A stretch of DNA of 64,000 nt from Lachnospira sp. UBA4346 (GTDB lineage: Bacteria; Bacillota; Clostridia; Lachnospirales; Lachnospiraceae), in the NCBI GenBank assembly GCA_002394205.1, contig DGTC01000027.1, positions 7,419-71,418 of the forward strand, in the 5' to 3' direction. How positions within the stretch are numbered: position 1 is the first letter of the stretch; each line of letters starts with the position of its first letter. Of the stretch, positions 36,630 through 45,864 are shown piece by piece. The position numbers and the translations under genes were made by a program. Under the pieces are notes generated by a model. That model ran no database searches. It worked only from the letters and a program-made list of their open reading frames with translations, and was not told where the DNA came from.

Positions 36630-37642
36630 ATCCGTTGATACCTTTTCAGTCCTTCCTCCATGCCAACCTCAACGATTGAGGCATCTTTTTCTATGTATAT
36701 CTGAAACTGTTTATCAATTGCCTTGCGCATATCGAAACTAAGATATTCCCAATACATTCCCAAAATTTCTTTAATTCCAAATACTGTTTGGGGTTCAATG
36801 GTACTCTGTCGGTTCTGCACAATGCGACTCATTTTCGATAACACCCATTGATTCAGGGCATGTCGATGAATCGTCTCAACCCACTGCGAACATATTAAAT
36901 ACATTTCATCATGATAGGAAACCCTTGATTCATAATATCGATTATAACCATTCGCATCTCTTTTGTGAATATCTATGTCATCTTTTTCTGTGATTGGCTT
37001 CAATAACGGATAATTCAGTCCAAACATATTTTTACAATAAAATGCATCCTGAAATCCGCTAACCTCAGCCTCTGAAACATCTCCCTGCAACAGTGCCGTT
37101 GTAAAAATTCCTCGTGCCATTTTGCCAATTTTAACTACATACTCCTGTAATTGTTCACTTGAAAGCTGTGCATATGCTTCCCCGCTTTCCTGCTCCATAA
37201 TCATTTTCGCTTTGTTAATTGTCTCCGACCCTAATCTGGCTGATTCAATTACAAGCTGTAATGCGGCAATCTGAAGTCCTTCTTTAAAAATTTTCCTGGC
37301 TGTTGAACAGCGGCTTCTTCTTGATGCTAATGTATATGTTGTATCTGATAATGCAACTTCCGGATTATCATCCTCTTTTAAAATATAGTAGTAATCGACA
37401 AAAACCTTTTTCCCTACCTTATTTAAAAGCATCTCTAAACTTTCGGATGTGTCTTTGGATTCTTCAAAACGCTCCTGTGTCTTTCCAAACATTTGTTCAA
37501 ATTGTTCAATTCGCATCAAAACATGTGTCGGACGATTATTTTCAAAAATATAAAGTTCTTCCTGCTGCTTTGCCTTTTCTTTTACATTTTCAAAATTCTT
37601 TAAATCATCTGCACTGATGATTCCTGAAAAATCCATCGGCAT
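36626..37642 (-). CDS. Unknown protein with Phd/YefM-like N-terminal domain
   Basis: 338 residues. Residues about 6-52 (GIISADDLKNFENVKEKAKQ, ELYIFENNRPTHVLMRIEQFEQMF) look like the Phd/YefM antitoxin fold, which binds DNA and uses the pattern of short helix, then 'xxI.ENNRPxxVL..xEQFE'. The remaining about 280 residues are mostly helical and match no family I can name (ARKIFKEGLQIAALQLVIESA, YRYYESRVSYHDEMYLICSQWVE are landmarks). No toxin gene lies beside it; the coupled neighbour is a YdjM-like membrane protein. GAGG lies 6 bases before the ATG. Confidence 0.7.
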   Translation of the reverse strand: MPMDFSGIISADDLKNFENVKEKAKQQEELYIFENNRPTHVLMRIEQFEQMFGKTQERFEESKDTSESLEMLLNKVGKKVFVDYYYILKEDDNPEVALSDTTYTLASRRSRCSTARKIFKEGLQIAALQLVIESARLGSETINKAKMIMEQESGEAYAQLSSEQLQEYVVKIGKMARGIFTTALLQGDVSEAEVSGFQDAFYCKNMFGLNYPLLKPITEKDDIDIHKRDANGYNRYYESRVSYHDEMYLICSQWVETIHRHALNQWVLSKMSRIVQNRQSTIEPQTVFGIKEILGMYWEYLSFDMRKAIDKQFQIYIEKDASIVEVGMEEGLKRYQRI

Positions 37643-37661
37643 AATCTACCTCTATTCTGCC

Positions 37662-38426
37662 CTACTCGGCATCATCACTCATCAACTTTAATGGCAATGC
37701 AAGCAATACCGCACCACCTACAATATTACCAAGTGTTACAAAAACCATACTCTTCGCAACAAGTGCCATATCCAGTCCACCTAACAGTAAATAAGCCAGT
37801 GAAAATGTTCCCATATTTGCAACACAGTGTTCAAAACCTGCTACAACAAATGTCATAATAACACAGAACATAACAATTAGTTTACCACTTTCTGACTTCA
37901 TATGTGAGCCTGCAAAAACAGCAATGCATACACAGAAATTACATAAGATTCCACGTAAAAACAGCTGCATTGGCGAAATTGCAAGTTTTGCTGCAATAAA
38001 TGTATTTAAATAATCAGTCAAAAGCTGCTTAGATGCACCACTTCCTACTAAAATAGCACTTAAAATAAATGCACCCACAAAATTTCCAATAAAACTAACA
38101 GCCCAAACCATACATACATCTTTAACAGAACATTTCTTCTGATATGCTCCCATTGCCATTACCATATTATTTCCGGTAAATAACTCTCCACCAATAAATA
38201 CAATTAAAATAATTGCAATTGAAAATAAAAGTGCACCTGTCAACTTCGCAAACTGCGGATATGTAGGATTCAAAACTCCTGCGGATACGTCTGATAAAAT
38301 AGTAGCAACTACAATAAAAAAACCTGCCATAATTGCGCGCATAAAATATTTTCCAAAATGCTCTTTACACACACGTGCTTTGTAGACGGCTGTTTCAGCC
38401 ATAGATTCGACATCTTTTGTCAACAT
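37662..38426 (-). CDS. Formate/nitrite transporter (FNT) family channel
   Basis: 254 residues with six hydrophobic segments. FNT features: GELFTGNNMVMAMGAY after helix 2, GSGASKQLL, and the pore-histidine segment AGFEHCVANMGTF. The family carries formate, nitrite or hydrosulfide across the membrane; formate is likely in a fermenting anaerobe, but no pyruvate-formate-lyase or nitrite gene is adjacent. GAGG lies 9 bases before the ATG. It is the first gene before the coupled pair at 35.9-37.6 kb. Confidence 0.88.
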   Translation of the reverse strand: MLTKDVESMAETAVYKARVCKEHFGKYFMRAIMAGFFIVVATILSDVSAGVLNPTYPQFAKLTGALLFSIAIILIVFIGGELFTGNNMVMAMGAYQKKCSVKDVCMVWAVSFIGNFVGAFILSAILVGSGASKQLLTDYLNTFIAAKLAISPMQLFLRGILCNFCVCIAVFAGSHMKSESGKLIVMFCVIMTFVVAGFEHCVANMGTFSLAYLLLGGLDMALVAKSMVFVTLGNIVGGAVLLALPLKLMSDDAE

Positions 38427-38657
38427 TGTCTTAGACCTCTCTCATACTTTATTATTTTTTCATATTAAGCGTTAATGAGTATAACATTTTTCGAACATAT
38501 TTTCAACCTTATATTAAAGGAGATATAAAAAAGTATTGCCTGAATATAAAATTTATGATAATTTTATTATATTATGCATATACAGCAATGCGTTATCATA
38601 ATGCTATATTAACCTACTGCATTTGATAACACATGCAAATTTACAAGGAGATGAGTT

Positions 38658-40070
38658 ATGTTATCACAATTAAACAAAATCCTAACAACCATTGATGACC
38701 TCGTATGGGGACTGCCTTTGATTATTCTCATTTTGGCAGTCGGTATATTTTTGACTGTTCGTTTGAAGGGACTTCAAATTCGCAGACTGCCGCAAGCAAT
38801 CAAAAACACCCTTGCAAGTAATTCCACATCTGAATCCGGGGAAGTATCCGGCTTTGCCGCTTTATGCACAGCACTGTCCGCAACGATTGGAACCGGTAAT
38901 ATTGTAGGTGTTGCAACTGCCATCGTATCCGGTGGTCCCGGTGCTTTATTCTGGATGTGGATTGCCGCCCTTGTTGGTACTGCCACAAAATATGCTGAGT
39001 GTCTGCTCGCCGTAAAATACCGTACTACAAATAAAGACGGGCACATTACCGGCGGTCCTTTTGCTTACATAGAACACGGTATGGGGAAGAATTTCAAATG
39101 GCTCGCAAAAATTTTTGCTTTTTTCGGCGTAGGTGTCGGACTGCTTGGAATCGGTACATTTACACAGATAAATGGTATTACCGGTGCCGTTAATAATTTC
39201 TTCGACAAAAATAACGAATGGACAATTGCGTTATTTGGTAAATCTTACTCTTGGACAGTTATTATTGCCGGTATCATTCTTACTGTTTGTGTCGCTCTTG
39301 TTATTTTAGGCGGACTAAAACGTATCTCAGCTGTTGCCGAAGTTGTTGTTCCATTTATGGCTGTGACATATGTACTTGCCGCATTACTGATTCTTGTATG
39401 TAACTTCCGTGCAATTCCAGCTGCTTTTGTTGAAATTGTCCAGAGTGCCTTTGGTCTTCGTGCCGCTACCGGCGGTGCTGTAGGTGCTATGATTGTCGCT
39501 ATGCAGAAAGGTATCGCACGTGGCATCTTCTCTAATGAAGCCGGTCTTGGTAGTGCACCTATTGCCGCTGCTGCTGCAAAAGCAGAATATCCGGCAGAAC
39601 AGGGACTCGTGTCTATGCTCGGTACATTTATTGATACCATCATCATCTGTACCATGACTGGTCTTGCTATTGTTATTACAGGTGCATGGGACATGGGCTT
39701 AGAAGGTGTCGCTGTTACGACAAAAGCATTTGAACTTGGACTTCCTGTTCCAGCTGTTGTTTCATCCTTTATTCTTATGTTATGTCTTGTATTTTTTGCA
39801 TTCACAACCATTTTAGGCTGGGATTATTACAGTGAAAAATGTTTAGAATACTTAGTAAATGATAATCAGAAAATTGTAAAGGCATATCGTGTTCTCTATA
39901 TTTTCTGCGTGTTTATTGGTCCTTTTATGACTGTATCTGCCGTCTGGACGATTGCTGATATTTTCAATGGTCTTATGGCTTTACCAAACTTAATCGCTTT
40001 GGTTGCATTAAGCGGTGTTGTCGTATCTGAATCAAAACTTTATTTCGACGCATTAAAAAAGAATAAATAA
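38658..40070 (+). CDS. Sodium:alanine symporter (AGCS family)
   Basis: 470 residues with about eleven membrane segments. AGCS hallmarks: the N-terminal region ending VRLKGLQIRRLPQAIKNT, SATIGTGNIVGVATAIVSGGPGALFWMW, and GIARGIFSNEAGLGSAPIAAAAA. These transporters import alanine or glycine with Na+ (or H+). GGAG lies 8 bases before the ATG. It is monocistronic, divergent from the FNT gene and closed by a strong hairpin. Confidence 0.93.
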   Translation: MLSQLNKILTTIDDLVWGLPLIILILAVGIFLTVRLKGLQIRRLPQAIKNTLASNSTSESGEVSGFAALCTALSATIGTGNIVGVATAIVSGGPGALFWMWIAALVGTATKYAECLLAVKYRTTNKDGHITGGPFAYIEHGMGKNFKWLAKIFAFFGVGVGLLGIGTFTQINGITGAVNNFFDKNNEWTIALFGKSYSWTVIIAGIILTVCVALVILGGLKRISAVAEVVVPFMAVTYVLAALLILVCNFRAIPAAFVEIVQSAFGLRAATGGAVGAMIVAMQKGIARGIFSNEAGLGSAPIAAAAAKAEYPAEQGLVSMLGTFIDTIIICTMTGLAIVITGAWDMGLEGVAVTTKAFELGLPVPAVVSSFILMLCLVFFAFTTILGWDYYSEKCLEYLVNDNQKIVKAYRVLYIFCVFIGPFMTVSAVWTIADIFNGLMALPNLIALVALSGVVVSESKLYFDALKKNK

Positions 40071-40107
40071 TACATAGTAAATAATCCAATAAAAATAACA
40101 CATACAC

Positions 40108-40157
40108 GAAAACGGTACATATTCGATTGATTTTTCTCTCGAATATGTACCGTTTTC
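40108..40157. terminator. Long perfect hairpin terminator
   Basis: A 19-bp perfect stem (40108-40126 with 40139-40157) on GAAAACGGTACATATTCGA, between the convergent alanine symporter and cstA genes. It probably serves both directions. Confidence 0.8.
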
Positions 40158-40232
40158 TATCTAACGACTTATATAATTCACGATATTCTATAAATCTTTA
40201 TTTTATATTTGTTGTGTTCTTTTCGCTTTGTA

Positions 40233-41672
40233 CTATTTCTTTTCCTTTAATGCCGGAATCAGCGTCTTAACTAAGAATACACAGAAGCAAACAAGTGCAA
40301 ATATAATACCAATTGGATATGCAATCTTTGTTGAAAGTCTAAAGCCTTCATCTGCATAAAGGATATATGTACAACTTACTGCTGACATAAATGTTGCCGG
40401 AAGTGCAGCCATAAGTGATGAAATTGGTTTTGCAACTTTCGCATATTTTGCAAGATATACAGCTCCTGCCCATAATACAAACATTGCTAATGTCTGATTA
40501 GACCATGAGAAATATCTCCAAACAACCTGATAATCAATCAATGAAATCAAATATCCAATACCTAACAATGGAATAGAAAGGATTAATCTGTTCTTAATAA
40601 TTTTCTGATCAATTCCAAACCAGTCAGAAATTGTAAGTCTCGCACTACGGAATGCTGTATCGCCTGATGTAATTGGACATGCAATAACACCAACCATTGC
40701 AAGCACACCACCAACAGGACCAAGCAATGCCATTGACATATCATATACTGTTGATGAAGTACCACCGCCGGCTGCAAGTAATCCGCCAGTTCCTTCATAG
40801 AACGCTACACCTGCTGCTGCCCAAATCAATGCAATAATACCTTCTGAAACCATCGCACCATAAAATACTTTACGCCCCTTTGTTTCATTATCCAGACAAC
40901 GGGCAATCATCGGAGACTGTGTTGCATGGAAACCTGAAATTGCACCACAAGCAACTGTTACAAACATTAACGGCCAAATTGGCTTTCCATTTGGATGAAG
41001 ATTCTTCAATGTCATTTCCATCATAGGTCTTGTACCATTATTTAAAATCGTAGCACCACCAATTCCAAGTGCCATAATAATTAAGCAAATACCAAATATC
41101 GGATATAACTTACCGATGATTTTATCAATTGGAAGCAATGTTGCAAGGAAGTAATATAACAATACGACAATTGTCCAAAATGTAATATTCATCCAGCTCG
41201 GTGTCAACTTAGCTAAAAGACCGGCAGGTCCAACCATAAATACAACACCAACCATAACCAGAAGAATAACAGAAAATACTCTCATTACATTCTTCATAAT
41301 CGGTCCAAGGTAAATACCAACAACCTCTGAAATACTTGCACCATCATTTCTAAGTGATAACATACCACTAAGGAAATCATGCACACCACCTGCAAAGATT
41401 GTACCAAAAACAATCCAAAGGTATACACTAGGTCCCCATATTGCACCGGATAAAGCACCAAAGATAGGTCCTAAACCTGCAATATTAAGCAGCTGAACCA
41501 AAAATGCCTTCCACAATGGCATCGGCATATAATCGACTCCATCCGGATGTGCAACCGCCGGAGTAACGCTATCTGCCTCTGGGCCAAACACTTTTTCAAC
41601 AACTGTGCCGTATACAAAATATCCGACAATCAATACGGCGAGTGAAACAAAGAAACTAATCATAAGTAACAA
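40233..41672 (-). CDS. CstA-family carbon starvation / pyruvate transporter
   Basis: 479 residues with about twelve to fourteen membrane segments. The CstA core is clear: AGLGPIFGALSGAIWGPSVYLWIVFG, FAGGVHDFLSGMLSLRNDGASI and ACGAISGFHATQSPMIARC. E. coli relatives import peptides (CstA) or pyruvate (BtsT). The gene lies downstream of, and in the same direction as, a LytS/LytTR two-component pair, as in BtsSR-BtsT systems, so pyruvate uptake is the best inference. The 150-base gap upstream should hold its regulated promoter. Confidence 0.88.
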   Translation of the reverse strand: MLLMISFFVSLAVLIVGYFVYGTVVEKVFGPEADSVTPAVAHPDGVDYMPMPLWKAFLVQLLNIAGLGPIFGALSGAIWGPSVYLWIVFGTIFAGGVHDFLSGMLSLRNDGASISEVVGIYLGPIMKNVMRVFSVILLVMVGVVFMVGPAGLLAKLTPSWMNITFWTIVVLLYYFLATLLPIDKIIGKLYPIFGICLIIMALGIGGATILNNGTRPMMEMTLKNLHPNGKPIWPLMFVTVACGAISGFHATQSPMIARCLDNETKGRKVFYGAMVSEGIIALIWAAAGVAFYEGTGGLLAAGGGTSSTVYDMSMALLGPVGGVLAMVGVIACPITSGDTAFRSARLTISDWFGIDQKIIKNRLILSIPLLGIGYLISLIDYQVVWRYFSWSNQTLAMFVLWAGAVYLAKYAKVAKPISSLMAALPATFMSAVSCTYILYADEGFRLSTKIAYPIGIIFALVCFCVFLVKTLIPALKEKK

Positions 41673-41823
41673 CCCCTTTCTCTTTTAACTTTGTTTACAT
41701 TTGATAAGAATTTTATAAATATTTCTCATCCGTTGTGTATATTTTACAAAGAATTTACAAAAATAAATACACTTTTTGCGTAAAAGGTTGTTTTTCATGT
41801 GTAAAATGTAAAAATTAACGATT

Positions 41824-42588
41824 CTATTCAAACATTTCTTTTAATTCTTTTACCTGTCCCCTGCCAACAGTTAAGACAACCTCCTCATATCCTTTCATTT
41901 TTACACACGTCGTATTGTTAAACCATGGATATATTTCCAAAATATATTTTAACTGGATCAAATAACTTTTTTGAATTCTAAAAAAAGAATATTCTTTTAA
42001 TTTTTCTTCCAACATATTCATTGTATAATTGCAACTGTAACTTCCATGCAGCGTATGAATGATGCAGCTTCTATTTTCAATTTCAGCATATACAATATCA
42101 CGTATATCCAGTAAAATCGTCTTTTTTTGTGTATTAATTGCCAGTTTCTTTTCTCTTCCACTCCCGAACTCATGCCCCAAACTGTGTTTGGTTTTTTCTG
42201 ATAATTTTTTCACAATATCTTTTTGCTGTGCTAACTCATTCTGTACCCGAATAATCAATTTTTCAATTTTATGTTCTTCGTAAGGCTTTAAGATGTAACC
42301 GTATGCTTCTAAATCATAAGCCTCAGCTGCATGATCATTATATGCCGTTGCAAAAACGATTCTGACATTATTGTCCATTTTTCGCAGCATTTTTGCCATT
42401 ACAATTCCAGACATATCCAATAACTGAATATCTACAAATGCCAAATCCATCGGCTCATCCACTAAGTACTCCAATGCTTTTTCACCACTTGCAAATGCGC
42501 ATATTTCAGCATCCTCACAATATTCTTTCACAATAGCTGTCAGCTCATCTCTAGCCGGCTTTTCATCATCAATGATTGTAATTCTCAT
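41824..42588 (-). CDS. LytTR-type response regulator
   Basis: 254 residues. N-terminal receiver with DDE near residues 7-9, the phospho-acceptor Asp in DLAFVDIQLLD (about 55) and the Lys in YILKPY. A short helical linker is followed by a C-terminal LytTR DNA-binding domain (YSCNYTMNMLEEKLKEYSFFRIQKSYLIQLKYI). Its gene lies 2 bases after the sensor kinase gene. It probably activates cstA in response to an extracellular metabolite. Confidence 0.9.
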   Translation of the reverse strand: MRITIIDDEKPARDELTAIVKEYCEDAEICAFASGEKALEYLVDEPMDLAFVDIQLLDMSGIVMAKMLRKMDNNVRIVFATAYNDHAAEAYDLEAYGYILKPYEEHKIEKLIIRVQNELAQQKDIVKKLSEKTKHSLGHEFGSGREKKLAINTQKKTILLDIRDIVYAEIENRSCIIHTLHGSYSCNYTMNMLEEKLKEYSFFRIQKSYLIQLKYILEIYPWFNNTTCVKMKGYEEVVLTVGRGQVKELKEMFE

Positions 42589-42590
42589 CT

Positions 42591-44312
42591 TTAACGTTCC
42601 TCTTTCTTGGGTATTATTATCTTTATTGTCGTTCCTTTGGATGATGTTTTAATCTTTAAACCATAAGCGGAACCATACATATTAACCAAACGCTTCTGTA
42701 CATTGGCAAGTCCGACTTTATCCGAATCAAGATTCCCTGCATATAACGCCTGTACCAGTTCCTTTGGTATTCCTTCTCCACTATCCTGAATCGTTATTGT
42801 CAATTGTTTAACACTGTTTTTAACAAAAATCCCTACCGTTCCTTTCTCACGTTTCATTGCCCCATGCTTAATTGCATTTTCTACAATCGGCTGCACAATC
42901 AAACTAGGTACCATGCAGTCAATGTCTTCCGGTACATTATAATCAACCTTTAACCGTTCCTCGAAACGTGCTTCCTCAATTGCCAAATATGACTGCACAT
43001 GTTCCATTTCCTCTGAAAACGGAATCATATACTGTCCGCCGCCTTCTAGTGTTCTCCGAAAATAAATGCTCAAAGAAACAAGCAGCTGTCTTGCCCGCTC
43101 CGGCTTTGTTCTGCAAAAAGACGAAATGGTATTTAATGCATTAAACAAAAAATGGGGATTAATCTGCGACTGCAACGCTTGAAATTCTGCCTTTTGCAAC
43201 ATTCGTCGCTGTTCTTCAAAATCATTAAGCGCAAGCTGCGTTGCAAAAATCTTTGCAATTCCATCTATAAAATCAATATGTCTGACATTAGACACCTGAT
43301 ACTTATCTGTAAAAATCCCAATACATCCCCACAAATGATCTGCAACTTCTAATGGAGCTACCGCAATATCATACTGCTCGATAATACTTGAAAAGATCTT
43401 CTGTGAATCATCACGTTCTTTTAGATATTCATAATATTGAACCGTATCCTCTTTCGCTGTACGCAAAATAAATTCAGAACAATTCTTCTGTGCTGAAATC
43501 TCTATCATATTATGTTTTTTATCCATATAACAGACATATCTTAATCGTTCATCGTCTGCAAAAAATACGCCTCCATATTCCGATGCATGAAATAATGTCT
43601 GACATATTTTTTTAATATTCGCATCACTTTTCAAGCCTTCCCTCAAATACGGAAGGCACTGATCTGTAATGTCAAAAACCGTTCGAATATTCGCGGCAGA
43701 CTCGGTATCATTATGCCGTAACTCTGCCTGAAATGATGTAAGAAAAATCATCAGTCCAAATGAATTACATACAATCATCGGAAATGCAATCACTGTAACA
43801 GTTTCCTGTGCCGCCTCGTAAGGCTTTGCAACAAGTAAAATAATTATCATTTGTAATAATTCTGCAAGAAATCCAACCAAAAAAATCTCTATTTTTTCCC
43901 AACGTTTTTGTTTCAAAAATCGATACCCAAACGCACCAATAAAGCCTTCTAAAATGGAGGAAACAGCACATGCAAGCGACGTTAACCCTGATGGATCAAC
44001 AAAATAGCGGTGAATTCCTGCAATGAAGCCTGCTCCTATTCCAACAAAAGGACCACCTATCATTCCACCTGAAATAATGCAAATTACCCTTGTATTGACA
44101 TTCGCCCCATATACACCAATCCCCATATATGTAGAGCAAATTCCCATTCCGCCAAAAATAAGCGTCATTACAATCCGATTGATATAATAATTTCTTCCAT
44201 AGTCCCTGCCAAGCATCAAATCTTTTGCCGGCTGGAATCGAATCAGCATATTTCCAACAACTACCAAAAATGATATATTAAACACAAAATTTTTAAAAAT
44301 TTCAAAAATCAC
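42591..44312 (-). CDS. LytS-type sensor histidine kinase
   Basis: 573 residues. The N-terminal about 190 residues are a 5TM-5TMR_LYT membrane sensor (GGMIGGPFVGIGAGFIAGIHRYF, LTSLACAVSSILEGFIGAFG). A GAF-like domain spans about 210-350, and a His_kinase domain follows with QINPHFLFNALNTISSF (phospho-acceptor His) and an HATPase (NAIKHG, DSGEGI). This is the architecture of BtsS/YpdA/LytS kinases. The ligand may be pyruvate, by analogy with BtsS and from linkage to cstA. Confidence 0.9.
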   Translation of the reverse strand: MIFEIFKNFVFNISFLVVVGNMLIRFQPAKDLMLGRDYGRNYYINRIVMTLIFGGMGICSTYMGIGVYGANVNTRVICIISGGMIGGPFVGIGAGFIAGIHRYFVDPSGLTSLACAVSSILEGFIGAFGYRFLKQKRWEKIEIFLVGFLAELLQMIIILLVAKPYEAAQETVTVIAFPMIVCNSFGLMIFLTSFQAELRHNDTESAANIRTVFDITDQCLPYLREGLKSDANIKKICQTLFHASEYGGVFFADDERLRYVCYMDKKHNMIEISAQKNCSEFILRTAKEDTVQYYEYLKERDDSQKIFSSIIEQYDIAVAPLEVADHLWGCIGIFTDKYQVSNVRHIDFIDGIAKIFATQLALNDFEEQRRMLQKAEFQALQSQINPHFLFNALNTISSFCRTKPERARQLLVSLSIYFRRTLEGGGQYMIPFSEEMEHVQSYLAIEEARFEERLKVDYNVPEDIDCMVPSLIVQPIVENAIKHGAMKREKGTVGIFVKNSVKQLTITIQDSGEGIPKELVQALYAGNLDSDKVGLANVQKRLVNMYGSAYGLKIKTSSKGTTIKIIIPKKEER

Positions 44313-44425
44313 GTACTCTTATCCCTTTTCATACACATTTTAAATTATTTTACATCATTTTCTCTATCATTTCAAATTCATTTCCCTTTTATCATTAACT
44401 GTTTCTTTTTCACGCAATCTATCTT

Positions 44426-45271
44426 TTATCCTAAAATCCGCACAACCTTTCCTGATTCAATCCGATATGAATTTCCATCAACCTCTATCCACACATCAAT
44501 TGCTGTAGGATTTTCAATACAAGATGCATCTGCAGAATATATCAATTGCTTATATGCCTCTACATAACGATATATTTCCATATTTGTCGCATACCAAATA
44601 TCTGTATGATTTGCCATTTTTTCTAAAAAATCATCCATCCTTTCCCAATCATCAAATGCATCCATCTCATATGTATGCCCCCATACATAAAATACCTGTG
44701 CTGCACGCTCATTTGACAAAAATGCTTCTGCCAAATCAAATAATTTTTCATCTGTATGATGACACGTCGGATGCCATTTCAGAAAATTATCCGGCAATGA
44801 AAATGCATATGTCGGTTTTGTCGTTCTTGCATACACAACACCACACGATTGTAAAATATCTGCAACACCGTCAGAAAATGTTCCCATCGGATATGCCATC
44901 CCCCGTATCGGCCGCTTGAAAATTCTTTCTAACTGTGCTTTATTTTCAATCACTTCATAAGCAACTGCCGGTGCCGGCAATGTCACTAAATCCGGATGCG
45001 TATGCGAATGTAACGCTACTTCGCAGCCATCATATATACTCATCAAATCTTCTTCCCGGAATTTATAATGTGCACACGATACTCCCGGTTGGTTGAGCCA
45101 GTCTCTATCCCCTAATAAGCCTGTATTAATGTTAAATGTACCTTTTAATTGATATTTTTTTAACATTTCTATAAATTTCTGATCCTGTTCCACGCCATCA
45201 TCAAAACTTAGCGTAAATGCTTTTCTTCTTCCTTGTGGAAACAGCATATAATCTCTTCGCAACCGTAACAT
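44426..45271 (-). CDS. Polysaccharide deacetylase family protein
   Basis: About 281 residues from the ATG at 45271, with GGAGG 9 bases upstream. The NodB fold shows FTLSFDDGVEQD (catalytic base and metal Asp), ALHSHTHPDL (the H-x3-H metal ligands) and GMAYPMGTFSD. No signal peptide, so it is probably intracellular. It sits at the end of the rhamnose/pectin gene island, after rhaM and in the same direction, so it may remove acetyl groups from imported pectin fragments; that is inference. Chitin or peptidoglycan substrates are the alternative. Confidence 0.82.
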   Translation of the reverse strand: MLRLRRDYMLFPQGRRKAFTLSFDDGVEQDQKFIEMLKKYQLKGTFNINTGLLGDRDWLNQPGVSCAHYKFREEDLMSIYDGCEVALHSHTHPDLVTLPAPAVAYEVIENKAQLERIFKRPIRGMAYPMGTFSDGVADILQSCGVVYARTTKPTYAFSLPDNFLKWHPTCHHTDEKLFDLAEAFLSNERAAQVFYVWGHTYEMDAFDDWERMDDFLEKMANHTDIWYATNMEIYRYVEAYKQLIYSADASCIENPTAIDVWIEVDGNSYRIESGKVVRILG

Positions 45272-45380
45272 AATCAATTTCCTCCTTATATTTTTTTCTT
45301 ATATCTTTTCTTATAGAACTGTTTTTCATTTTTTATAAAGATTCAGACATCAAAAACGGAAGTTCTCTATAATATAAAAG

Positions 45381-45412
45381 AGTTGCACAGTTCCTTATCA
45401 GAATGTGCAACT
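45381..45412 (-). terminator. Rho-independent terminator of rhaM
   Basis: AGTTGCACA (45381-45389) pairs with TGTGCAACT (45404-45412), flanked by A-rich and T-rich tracts on both sides, about 40 bases after rhaM. Confidence 0.8.
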
Positions 45413-45450
45413 TTTATTTCTTAATGAAAAATCCCCTTATTCAGATTATT

Positions 45451-45765
45451 TTAATCCAAATGGAATACCGGCTTCAAATCCCCACACACCGGACTATTAT
45501 CTTCATGAACATCCATTAATGGAGCCATATAATCCCACCATTTACGGTTAATTGGTGTATCTGCTGACTTTGCCCATAATTTCTCACTCTCAATTTCAAT
45601 ATAACCATAAAGAATATGGGTATCCGAATCTAAGAAAATGGAATAATTTCTTCCTCCATACTCATGAATCATCGCCTGCATTTCCGGCCATAATTCACGA
45701 TGTCTTTTCTCATATTCAGCCTCACATCCTTCATGCAAAAACATCTTAAATGACTTCCGAATCAT
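45451..45765 (-). CDS. rhaM: L-rhamnose mutarotase
   Basis: 104 residues, exactly the family length. It interconverts alpha and beta L-rhamnose so the isomerase can use it. KRHRELWPEMQAMIHEYGGRNYSIFLD carries the active-site His region, and RKWWDYMAPLMDVHEDNSPV closely follows E. coli RhaM. It lies between the GH105 gene and a terminator. Confidence 0.95.
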   Translation of the reverse strand: MIRKSFKMFLHEGCEAEYEKRHRELWPEMQAMIHEYGGRNYSIFLDSDTHILYGYIEIESEKLWAKSADTPINRKWWDYMAPLMDVHEDNSPVCGDLKPVFHLD

Positions 45766-45864
45766 TCTGCTTACACATCATTCCATTCCTTTATTGTAAA
45801 TTTGGGAATTGGAATCATTCTCCTTTCTCATTCCTTGTCTACATTTTAAATATAAACCATCATT

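Noticed and set aside
36626..37642. A toxin-antitoxin pair
   Set aside because: No neighbouring toxin-size gene; the adjacent gene is a 252-residue membrane protein of the YdjM type.
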